A DNA stretch of 64,000 bases, from contig CANTUZ010000004.1 of the NCBI GenBank assembly GCA_947846985.1, positions 48,221,672 to 48,285,671 of the forward strand, in the 5' to 3' direction. Shown piece after piece: positions 14,501 through 23,300 of this stretch. The DNA is from Fratercula arctica (lineage: Eukaryota; Chordata; Aves; Charadriiformes; Alcidae). Under the pieces are notes generated by a model. The model made no database searches. It worked only from the letters and a program-made list of their open reading frames with translations, and was not told the origin of the DNA. Within the stretch, counting starts at the first letter, position 1; every line of letters begins with the position of its first letter. The position numbers and the translations under genes are program-made.

Positions 14501-17359
14501 TTTTTTTTCTTTGATTACTGTGTGCATTGTTCCTTTGTATTATGTTCACATTCTGTTGTTTTGTTGTAAATTTTATTTTTGGTAGCATTGTCTTCTTCAC
14601 TCTGTTTCAGTTCTCCAAGATTCCGTGTTTACAAATATGACATATAGCGTAACAGTTTTTTACTTTTTTATATACAGTATGTAGATGTAGTGATTTCTGT
14701 ATTTAGAGATACATAGCTCAGTTTTAAACATATCTAGAGAAATCGTGCCCTCCTTCAAGGTCACGGCTTCAGAGTTAGTTTCAAATTGTTCTCTGTTTCA
14801 TATGCATGATTCCCTTAAAGCCTTGTAGGACCTGATGTATTAGCTGTATTGAACACTTTTAGTATTTTTCTTCTATCGTTGTAAGGCAGGCTTGTCTTGT
14901 AGGTAGGCATCAGTCTAGGAAAATGTAAATGTTTTCACAACCCATTTATAAAATCAGCTAAGGAGAAGAAGGTTCCTGGGAGAAATGGGAAAATTAAATC
15001 TTTATAATGATTTCTCAAGAAAGGGAATTAAAAGTTATTCATTCTCTAAGGAATACCAAGAATTCACAACAGTACTTCAAATCCTCTCTTAATCACATGG
15101 CCGTGAGGAAAAAAGCTAATCTTAAGAGAAAACAGGGAAATAAACCCAATACACTTGAAAACACTGATGCGTCACCATGCAGATTTTCAATTCAGTCCAT
15201 TACATGAAATAATTCATTACAGTCCACTTTGTCTGATGTACAAATGCCAAAGTCAATAAATATTTTTCCCCCTTTTGAAAGTAGTCACTGATGTTACACA
15301 GTAGCCAGTCATGTTTCTTGAAAAGGTTGGAGTGATTTAGTGGAATCTGAAAAACTAAAGAGTCACTGTAGGCTTTTATTTGAAGAAATACATAAAACTA
15401 AAAGCTGTATATTGCATAAGCATCTAAGTATATCAACCTATCATCTGTAAATATTCATGTCACAGTTGGCAAACAAAAGGGAAGTATTTTGTAATGTAGA
15501 TAATTTAGATGTTAAGCAAACTACAGATTAAGGTAATACAACAATACTAAAGCTTCATTTACCTGTTTTGAAAGGAATAATGTACGACAAGGAGTTCTAC
15601 AGATCAAACATTCATCTTTTTTGCCTGTAAGGTAAAGACACATTTAAAGTATACATGAAACTCAATAGACACCACATAAATTTTTAACAGAATTTTGTGC
15701 CTACACCTTTGTTTGGAGCTTGTGGAAGGAATCTGAAGGCTATACAAGAAATGCAAATAAACATGAATAAAGAATTTTCTTCTATAACCATTACACACAG
15801 TTGCACAGGCAAAATGTGTGTGAATGTCATCAGGTATAACTCCTGCAAATAAGCATTCATGTAAATGATTTTATGAATATCATTAGTGTCACTGAATGCA
15901 GGTGACTTTTAGTTCCTTTGATTTAAATAGGACTACTTGCCTGGTTTAATTAAATATATGCTTAAGTGCACTAATGAGTTGGAGTCAACCAGATATACGA
16001 CTTTTTAGATTGGGGCCCAGTCTGGCTCTCGATAAAATATATGAAACCTTAACTTCAAAGAATTAATAATTTTACCTTGTGAATTTTCCCAGTGAAAAAT
16101 TCATCACATCCCTTTTTAAAACTTTAACATTTTTTAAAATGTCTCTGATTACTTGCAAACATATTAGTGAATATTTCTAGTAAGTACATATGACTACAAT
16201 ATCTATAATTGATAATTTTGCTAGCTGTTTCCTTTCTAAGAATTCTAAGGATCAATGTTTATAAATAACTTTAAAGAGTAAATATATTTTAAACCTGATA
16301 TTATGACTATTATTGAATTAACAGCAGAAAAAATATATAATGTCTCAGGGGTTTTTTTGCCAAACAATATTAAAAGCAGAAAGGAAAGCTGTTGTTCAGT
16401 TTCTAGGAGCCTGTAAATTGTATTTAGAGGCTGCATTTTATGATCCTCTTTCCTCAACAGCAACCCTGTGAAAACTTTTAGTCAAAAGGTTTTAATTCTG
16501 AAATACAGGTTGATCATTTATTCTGTGTGCCCTTACAAAAAACAAGTCATTTAGCACGACCTCAAAGGGGAAAACATTGATATTTGTTTGCTATTTTTTC
16601 CTTTTAAAAAGCAACTTCCTTATTGCACTGTCTTTTCCACAGATCTTCATCTAAGCACATGACAGCAGTCCCAGAATATGATTCAGGAATTGCATACAAC
16701 ATACAAGAACAATGTTTTAAAACATAACCTCCAATCCTCCTAACGCTGCTGAAAATGTTCTAGTGTTTCAGTGACAATACTGAGATTTAAAATATCTTAA
16801 GACCATTAGCAAAACCTGCCCTAAACAAATCCCATGTTTTGAAAATTGCTCTTTCACTAAAGAAAAAGTATGCTCTTTCCAAAATTAGACAGAACAGAAT
16901 GCCATCTTATTTTGTTTTACAATGCAATCATGGATCATAAACATCCAGACTCAACTTTCATTAGAGCCACCAGTTTTCTGTATCAAAGGCTTGTTCTCAA
17001 AGCCACATTGCCCCAGCCAAATTCATCTGGAGGCAGACACAGGTGGTTTTATTATTTAAAGAAAATCAGTAGCAAGAATTGAATAGATTTATCAATTACA
17101 TTAGGCCGACTAAAAGGAAAGTGCAGGCCTTTCTTTTTTCCACAGAGTGAGTCAGAAATGCTAACAGTTAAGGCAAATGTGTGCACACTGGCACTGTGTC
17201 TCACTGAAGCAGAAGGCCAAGCCACTTGTGCCTGCAGCAGCCATTACCTTTCTGGAGGCAGATCTCACAGATAACATGGCCGCAGCTTGTCAGGCTGAAC
17301 CGTGGGGTGGGCTTGTGGGGCTCACAGAAACAGACGTTGCAAAAGACTGGGACGGCCAT
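549..17359 (-). CDS. RNF212: RNF212, meiotic RING-finger E3 ligase (3' end outside window)
   Basis: RNF212 is a Zip3-family RING protein of meiotic chromosomes. In mammals it acts on SUMO/ubiquitin pathways at the synaptonemal complex to stabilise recombination intermediates that become crossovers. Coding exons read on the minus strand: 17248-17359, 15563-15624, 11443-11517, 8378-8434, 5237-5295, (candidate 4708-4767), about 4047-4120, 1967-2012 and 549-612. The RING ligands C7, C10, C26, H28, C31, C34, C43 and C46 are present (CNVC, SCGH, CEIC, CLIC). The helix after the RING keeps the family string EFQEKHRK. Further on come MESMEID and ITPPQDGRMG, both close to human RNF212. Exons 1-4 and the last two join in phase; the middle join is uncertain (see findings). 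The last exon here ends at a consensus donor, so the C terminus lies left of base 1. The start was chosen because MA-x(3)-FCN-x-C matches the human N terminus. Confidence 0.9.
1907..1950. repeat. AT-rich (TA)n-like low-complexity tract
   Basis: Interrupted TA/CATA dinucleotide repeat, 16 bases from the 3' (donor) edge of the RNF212 exon at 1967-2012. Confidence 0.75.
1967..2012 (-). CDS. RNF212: RNF212 exon encoding MESMEIDPVPSPMRK
   Basis: This 46-bp exon has acceptor ..TTATTGTAAG and donor AAA|GTAAGT. It encodes MESMEIDPVPSPMRK, against the human LESMEVDLSPSPIRK. It begins with the last base of an Arg codon and ends on a complete codon, so it joins in phase to exon 549-612. Confidence 0.88.
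2546..2615. repeat. Compound tetranucleotide microsatellite (ATCT)n(CCAT)n
   Basis: A pure ATCT tract of about 35 bp changes directly into a CCAT tract of about 35 bp, the pattern expected after a point change spread by slippage. It lies in an RNF212 intron. An open frame on the minus strand here encodes only repeated MDGW and is not a gene. Confidence 0.97.
4047..4120 (-). CDS. RNF212: RNF212 exon after the coiled coil; acceptor uncertain
   Basis: The donor is ACAG|GTATTA. The readable tail is KKPNGLDLLFPFSEY plus AG, which joins the following exon's A to give R-MESMEID. Human has a related KPHG..LLPPHSSAPDR-LESMEVD here. The upstream edge is ambiguous. An acceptor at TTCCCAG (exon to 4120) or TTTCAG gives phase 0; one at TTCTAAG leaves a single leading base. 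The 3' part is well supported by its phase and by the next exon. Confidence 0.65.
4708..4767 (-). CDS. RNF212: Candidate extra RNF212 exon
   Basis: This is a 60-bp stretch open in the phase left by exon 5. The acceptor is preceded by a strong pyrimidine tract (..CTTCTCTGTTTCTAG) and the donor is AG|GTAGCT. It would encode KNQLLDSVFFHKRIKQIGK between two split codons. Similarity to human RNF212 in this position is weak. Its main support is that it avoids the stop formed when exon 5 is joined directly to the next exon. Treat it as a hypothesis. Confidence 0.35.
5237..5295 (-). CDS. RNF212: RNF212 coding exon 5 (coiled coil)
   Basis: The acceptor is ..TCTCACAG and the donor is CAATG|GTAAGA. The exon encodes TVKLEESLKKVTQQMHQIQ (residues 103-121), matching the human ISRLEESLRKSVLQIEQLQ. 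The exon is 59 bp and leaves two bases (TG) of a split codon, so it ends in phase 2. The next codon becomes Cys, Trp or stop depending on what is spliced to it. Confidence 0.85.
5296..8377. other. RNF212 intron with no recognised element
   Basis: The block around 6.25-7.0 kb is somewhat richer in GC than its flanks and contains a 115-codon open frame (6407-6754, plus). I recognise no domain, splice pattern or repeat family there. It may be an old unclassified repeat. Confidence 0.5.
8378..8434 (-). CDS. RNF212: RNF212 coding exon 4 (start of coiled coil)
   Basis: This 57-bp, phase 0-0 exon encodes VSEFQEKHRKHLLAYHRQK (residues 84-102), nearly identical to the human segment around LEFQEKHRKRLLAFYREK. 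The acceptor is ..ATTTTTAG and the donor is AAG|GTAACT. The residues are charged and helix-forming. Confidence 0.92.
10119..10244 (+). mobile_element. CR1 LINE 3'-end fragment
   Basis: About 126 bp of typical avian CR1 3' end, reading GGTGGGACTTTGAGCAACC ... CCCTGCCCATGGCAGGGGG ... TCCCTTCCAACCCAAACC and ending in ATGATTCTATG. It is 5'-truncated, in an RNF212 intron, and in the opposite orientation to the gene. Confidence 0.93.
11026..11064. repeat. A homopolymer joined to (GA)n
   Basis: 24 A followed by about 15 bp of alternating GA, in an RNF212 intron. It could be a decayed retroposon tail, but no recognisable body precedes it. Confidence 0.9.
11443..11517 (-). CDS. RNF212: RNF212 coding exon 3
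   Basis: This 75-bp, phase 0-0 exon encodes residues 59-83 and includes DIQSLFMGIDTLCKKYSKE, matching the human DIQAFFMSIDSLCKKYSRE. The acceptor is ..TTGGTAG and the donor is CAG|GTGAAT. It lies between the RING and the coiled-coil segment. Confidence 0.92.
12261..12324. repeat. Two-copy tandem duplication, period 33 bp
   Basis: TAGTTCATTGTTACTTTAAT..CCAGACTACA and TAGTTCAGTGTTAATTTAAT..CCAGACTACA lie head to tail with about two mismatches, in the RNF212 intron between coding exons 2 and 3. Confidence 0.85.
12370..12414. repeat. Short tandem repeat, period 18 bp
   Basis: AAAATAGTTATTCTAGTT is followed by AAAATAGTTATTCTAGCT and a half copy. It is a minor local slippage product in an RNF212 intron. 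Confidence 0.85.
14346..14412 (+). mobile_element. Diverged CR1 3' remnant
   Basis: The string CTGGACAAGATGAACTCCAG AGGTCCCTGACAACCCAAAT and ending TTATGTGACTG follows the CR1 3' consensus order (ACTAGATGACCTCCAGAGG, then the CCAACC box, then the ATTCTG-type tail) with many changes. It lies in the same RNF212 intron. Confidence 0.6.
15563..15624 (-). CDS. RNF212: RNF212 coding exon 2 (second half of RING)
   Basis: The acceptor is ..CCTTACAG and the donor is CAG|GTAAAT. The exon starts with the last two bases of the G38 codon and encodes KKDECLICRTPCRTLFLSKQ (residues 39-58), close to the human KKNECLICKAPCRTVLLSKH. C43 and C46 complete the RING. The phase joins exactly to exon 1. Confidence 0.93.
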
Positions 17360-17780
17360 GGGGCGGAGGGGCAGGAGGGTCTGACAGGGAGCAGGGGGCT
17401 GAAGCAGATGCCAACCCTCCTTGCCGCCCCTCGGGGTGAGGCCTACCGGTCTCCCTCCACCATGTTCCTCCGCTCTGAGGCAGCACCAGGCCCTGAGGGG
17501 AGGGGTGGCAGCCCCCCCCCCCGCCCCCGCTCCAGGGGGCCTGAGGGCAGCAGAGTTTCACCCTCACACCTCCAAAAAAAGGAGATTTTCTGGCATCTCA
17601 CTACCAAACTGGAGAGTGCATCCACACAGGGGATCCTCTCTGAGAGATTTCGTCCTCCTTTCTTCACACGTGGGCAACTGAACTGGAACAACCACCAGGG
17701 CTCTGGTGGGTGCTTCACCACAAGCCCTGTCCTCCTCACAGAGGTGGCCGGCCATGCAGCAGGGGCTGCCATTGAGACAG
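17240..17780 (-). promoter_or_regulatory. GC-rich 5' end and likely promoter of RNF212
   Basis: The local base composition rises sharply, with C and G runs, a CCGCCCC box near 17521 and scattered CpGs, around and upstream of the RNF212 start at 17359. A palindromic E-box CACGTG lies at 17667-17672, about 308 bp upstream of the ATG. No TATA box is evident. This suits a TATA-less GC-rich promoter. The transcription start itself is not visible. Confidence 0.6.
17248..17359 (-). CDS. RNF212: RNF212 coding exon 1 (first half of RING)
   Basis: This exon encodes residues 1-37 plus the first base of G38. It starts at the ATG at 17359 (minus) and ends at the donor G|GTAATG. It carries C7-x2-C10 and the C26-G-H28-x2-C31-x2-C34 core of the RING. 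It is GC-rich, unlike the rest of the gene, because it lies in the promoter-proximal GC-rich block. The opposite strand is open here by composition only. Confidence 0.92.
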
Positions 17781-18199
17781 CAGGTGTGTGGAAATGGCAG
17801 TGGCTTTTCCCTCTTTTAAAAGGCAGGAATTTGGGAAGGTTGTTAATTTACTGTCAAGGGCTTGTTGTTGCTTCTTTTGGTGGGGAAAAAAGGTCAAAAT
17901 AAGGAGTTTTGATTTTCATTTTTTACATTGTAAAAACCCCAGGGCTTGCTAATTTCCCTCGATGAAAATTTTAAGGGAAAATTCCCTTACAGACCTACTT
18001 GCTGTGCAGGCTGTAGCTCTGAGTATGACAGAGCCACAGGCTGCATAGGAGGAACCTCCAGCTTTTAACTACATAAAGACTACTGCCCCCAAAGTTCTTC
18101 CCAAAAGAGCTATGATTCAGATTCTGCTTTATAGAGTTAATTAAAGATCTTGAAGGAGACTGAAAACATTTCATCAAAGCAAAGATGATGATGATGATG

Positions 18200-18238
<39 letters not shown>

Positions 18239-20173
18239 GATAAAGAATGAAGTGCTCTCAAGCTATAGTCAAGGCTCCAAGTCTCACTGCTGGTTTGAGT
18301 ATGGACCTAATTAATACTGAGGAGCAATATCTACTCCTTTATAAATTCTGACATGGTGCCTGCCCTTTTGGTTTAAAAGCTTAAGTGAATGAATTAAGTT
18401 TGTCATTGGGATGTATTTAGGAGCCTTACACTAAATATCAGATAAAGTCTGAACCACAGCCTTGTAGCAACCCTTTATTAAACTTTCTTCTTAGACTTCA
18501 TATGCCATATGGTTGTAACACATCTTTTCTTCTTTCCCACCATGAAAGATGTTATTAGACGACATGTTGTAAGTGAGTGCTCTATAAAAGTGAATTTAAT
18601 AACACTTATTTACTGCCATTTCATGTGACAATTCTAAAGTCTTCAAATTTCAAAATACAGGACACACCTCAGGGAGTAGCTTTATGAGATTTTATTTTGA
18701 TTGATTTGGTTGTAGAACATTGCTTTTTGTATCTAGTTTGTATCAACTTTATGGATTCTCACTCACAGCTGTTATTTTCATTCCCATACTGTAAACCTAA
18801 GTGAACTTAAAGGGCAATGTCATTTCCTTGCTAATGAAAACAAAAGGTGAGAAGATAGAAAAAAGAAAGAAAGCAGTGGCTTTAAAACAATAATTGGCCT
18901 ACAGATATTTCAGCTTTCACTAGCTTTTAGACTAGCAAAAGGTCTGGAAAGACAAGTAGGAAGCCAAATCACAATATTCTGGTATCACAGTGCTCTCTAA
19001 AAACTTTTTCAGTTTTCATGCTTTTACATGTTAACAAAGTGCTGACATGGGTCATGTTATAACCACCTCCAGCTCCTTCTTACACTACTGCTGCTTTGTC
19101 AAGCTAATTATCTGAATTTTTAGCCACTGCTTTTTACTTGTAATTTCATGATAGTATAGCTACCTTGCTAGTTATACATAAACTAGCTGAATTAAGGCAT
19201 AAAGGTATATTCAACCAAGCTGCAATAAGTGAAATGGAAATATATGATTAAGTAAAAAACTGTTAAGTTCCTTAGACAGTCATGTTACAGTTGCTGAATA
19301 ATTAAAAATAATTTTCCAACACAGAAACAGACTGAAGAATTTAGTGTAGGTATACCTTAAAATAAAATATATAAGCACAAATTCAGTGTTTACCAAGAAA
19401 CCTGTAATTTGGTTTACTTTGATATACTTCATAAAGACTATAATTTACATAAACAATTGTGGCAGAGGTCTGATCTCAGCTCTATAGCCTAATGTTTAGG
19501 GCTTATCTGGAAGTAAAAAGTAAGTACAATTCCAAATTGTTTGTCTGGGTCTCTCTCTTCCATGGTAGTTGCTGCAACCACTGATCATAATCTTAAGGGT
19601 GGGCTCCACTGCCATTTAAACTTTTAATATGTTAAAAGAAAACAGTCACAATTATATTTGAGGAAAAGGTAGGTATTATTACACATACATAGGGTATGGT
19701 CAAGCCACTTTCACCAAATTAAGCACCACAGAGGATATAGATGTTTCTCTGCCTAATATGTGACTCCTAGTCAGTCTGAAAGACTGAACTGTTCGTGATA
19801 GCACTGAATAAGATTACTAAGCAAGTAGAGAAATTTAAAATATTAGGAAACTTTTTTCACATTTCTATTTCAGATTTAAGAATCCTGGGTTGAACTTAAA
19901 TGCAGCCTTGGTCACTGAGCCCTTCTTCTAGATTTATCTTTACATCTGTAGAGGGAAAAAAACCTAATAAAAGATGGGATTCAGGGAGTAAAATGTAAGG
20001 GGATGCCAGAGCTTGTTATATAGATGGAGAAACCAGAGTTAGAGTAAGAATCAGAGTAGAAGATGAGAGAGCTTGAGAGCTATGTACAACCAATTTTCTC
20101 ATAGATGCAGGGCTTCTTTCTTAGGTGTTATATGGTGTGCAATTTTTGAATCTGTGCATTTACTTTATAAGAT
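17781..20173. other. Spacer between RNF212 and TMED11
   Basis: AT-rich. It holds a GAT/TAT microsatellite at 18184-18239 and must include the TMED11 3' UTR just below 20174. I see no additional exon. Confidence 0.6.
18184..18239. repeat. Trinucleotide microsatellite (GAT)n(TAT)n
   Basis: Five to six GAT units switch to about 13 ATT/TAT units. The poly-Ile reading frame on the minus strand is an artefact of this repeat. Confidence 0.97.
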
Positions 20174-20323
20174 TTAAACAAGCTTCTTAGATATGAAGAA
20201 ATCTCGGAGAGATTTGATTTGCCAGATTCCAATGGAGATGAGGATTAATGTTTGTACAATAGCCCACCACAAAATATTGCTGTTGGTTTCTTCGCTTGTC
20301 TTCCGAAATTTTTCTTCACGCTC
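20174..20323 (-). CDS. TMED11: TMED11 exon 5 (membrane span and tail)
   Basis: The acceptor is ..TCTTTAG. It encodes residues 169-217 and the TAA stop at 20174-20176. [16 protein letters not shown] leads into the membrane span, then [15 protein letters not shown]. The terminal KKLV is a dilysine retrieval signal. Confidence 0.94.
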   Translation of the reverse strand, partial: EREEKFRKTSEETNSNILWWAIVQTLILISIGIWQIKSLRDFFISKKLV

Positions 20324-23300
20324 CTAAAGAAAAAAGGAAAAACATAATTATTACCTTTTAGCATCTGTATGTTCCATGCTGCTATCCAGGTAACTAGACA
20401 GGCATCCCTCTTCTCCATAGCAGTGAGCAAACATTTTTTTTCATGTTGATAACAATGAAAGTTTGCTCTTATCCATAAGGTGGGTATCTTTACAAATCAA
20501 AACTGAGAAGCAGACACACTGTACCCAGAAAGGCAAACAGAGCTTTCCCTTGTTCACAAAATATATATTGTGCTGAATATTAGTACAGGCTTAAGCCTTT
20601 CTAGGTTTACAGTCACTTCCATATTGCAGTCAAGAACCTTTTTGCAGCCAAATGTATTTCAAACACAGTCTGACTGCCTGCATACATATAGAAATGTGAA
20701 GACAATGGGGGTACAGTTGTTTGAAGGAGGGCTTTATTTCTAACTGCATGGAGATATATAAATACGCACTCAGTCATTTCCTTACCCGCTCCAATAAAGC
20801 TTATGCACACAGACCAGCATGGAAACAACAGCTGGCAACATCACCAGCAATGGTACCTGCCACCTGCTCAGCTGCTGTTACTAACTCTGAGCAAGAAAAC
20901 TATATTTGGAAATTCCTGTTTAAAATGACACCTGTTGCTCTAAGCATGAGTTCACACTGATTAATTAGTTTTTATGCTACAGTTTAACAATATTTTGCAA
21001 GGTAATGTAGGTTATATTTGTTAAATACCAATAGATTTTTATGAGTTAGTTAAAAATAACACTGGAATTAAATAATAAAACTCATAATACTTTATAAATC
21101 AATAAGCCTATGTACAATATTTTTAACAGTTCCATTAGGGAACATACATACTCTTTCATAGTTTTGTTCTTTGGATATGTGATGAACTTGCTCAATTAGA
21201 TGTTCTAGTCTAAAGTTAACTTCATTCACTTTGTCTTTGGCTCGAACTACAGATTCATCCAAAAAATGTTCTCCAACTCTAATGTCCAAATGGATACGCT
21301 GCAAACAGAAAAAATATTCTCATTACTGTGTCTTCTGTGTTTTCAAAATTACTTAGAAAAAAAAGAAACAACAGATAATTTCCCTTTAAGCTCATTACAG
21401 GAAAACAGCTTATAGAAATCCTTCCTAAAATGAGAATCAGATGGGATATTTAGTGTGTTTCTTAATTTTATTTTTAAATTAATTATAAAAATTTAAAGTC
21501 TTTGCTACTGTTAGGTCATTATTTTATGCTAGCGTTGATTCAACCACCATGCAAATGTTTCCTGTTCTTTGTTCAAACTAGTTTAAAAAATGAGCACCAT
21601 TAGGACTGCTCATCATATTTCACATTCCATCCTAATATTGCAGAAACTACATTCTTTAGTAGTATTGCAGAAAGCTTTTTATAGATGCATTTCTAGGTTT
21701 CCTCCAATAACGGTTAGGAATATAAGACTGGAAGGAGACCAGCTGCATCATTATTTGAAGTTTATATTAGGCATTAAAGAAGGACCACCCATAAGGTATC
21801 TTTTTCTTTCTCCACACATGGTTTATCTGGTATGAAATACCTCCCAATATCCTATAAACTATCGTGTGATTTATATTAAAAATTCCTCAAACCTGCCAAG
21901 CAAAAGACCCATAGAAAGAATTGCAATATTGCAATTATTTTGGCATGAATGGAAAATTTTACTAAAACTAATACAAGAAAGTTCTCCTAGAAGCCAATTT
22001 GTACCTAAGAGAAAATCAAGTTTTAGCCAAACAGATAATCTGCGGAAATCCTAGAGCTTGGTATTACCATGATAGAAATTTGGTCTAGTCAGACATCAAC
22101 CATAAATGAAGAACACATCTCCTTTTATCTCTCTTAGAGTTAGCTAACTGAACACCCAGATGTACCTCTCACAACCCTATGGTAGCCTTTATCCTTTAAT
22201 ATATTAAACTTTGGTTTGAAGCAGTTCAGATAATGACCACTGCACCTGGTTCTTACAGAATACCACTTAAAGATTTAACTTACCTAAAGAATCTTTTTCC
22301 TTTTTTGATCTTTATTTCTGCAGCTATAATTATAAAGAGTTTAAGAGTGCTCTTAAGCTAAAAAAGTCACCCTATTTAATATTTGTTTTATTAATGTTAT
22401 CCTTCCCTACGTCTGTTCACTTTTCACTAGGATGACCAGAACAGTACATCATGCATGCATAATGTAAAATGATATTAATGCATCTCCATCTATACCAGAT
22501 AAAAACCTCCTGGTGTACCCTCAGAATCACATTCATGGTGTGTAGTTAGCTATGACCAACCAATGCTTTATCCCCCTTACCCTCTCTAGTTGATGAGCTC
22601 CACAAATTTTTTTACCATTAGAATCCAAGTGCTTTTGCAATGTGTATGATTAATTTTTCACTCATTTCCATAAATCTATCCATAAGAACACCTACTTATT
22701 CCAGTGTAATAGTCCCGCTTCAGTACTGTTAATTCTTCTCTGTTCTGTGTCACATACATGTTCCCAAAGCATACACGTAGGATGAAATTTGGCCTACCTC
22801 GCCGAATGCATTTACAAGATATTTATATTTAGCTGGTTATATAATTCTTTTGCAGTCAACTGGGAAATAAAAGCACCTCTGGAGAGTAATCCTTACCTGG
22901 TCAACTGTCTTTTGAAAAGAGGCATATAGATAATATTTTCAAAACAGTGTTTATGAAATTGTTTGTTGGAATAGATTAGAGCCATGATATCACCTCCAAT
23001 GACTTTTTTTTTTCAAAATCCGCATTAAGACCAACTTTGTGGGTAGCACACAATATCAAGTAAGCTAATATATTCTTAATCTGAATATCTTTCAAAAATT
23101 AAAATGTTAAATTTTCTTTAGGAATTAAATCTAAATTCCTGAAGACATGGAATATCTTCATGACAAGTGTTTGTGTTAGTCAATCTTATGCATGTATCTT
23201 CTTGAACCAAATAGTTGTTCTCATTGATCAGAATCTTTCACATTCAAAGCACTGTACAAGCATTAAATCACTGTATAGTTATGTCGCCTCTTTAATCTTG

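Noticed and set aside
17177..17902. 241-codon open frame on the plus strand, the longest in the window
   Set aside because: It lies opposite RNF212 exon 1 and its GC-rich promoter, where stop codons are rare. It has no family motif, and the minus strand has a phased, spliced match to RNF212.
17995..18261. Minus-strand frame with a poly-isoleucine stretch
   Set aside because: Translation of the ATT microsatellite, not a membrane protein.
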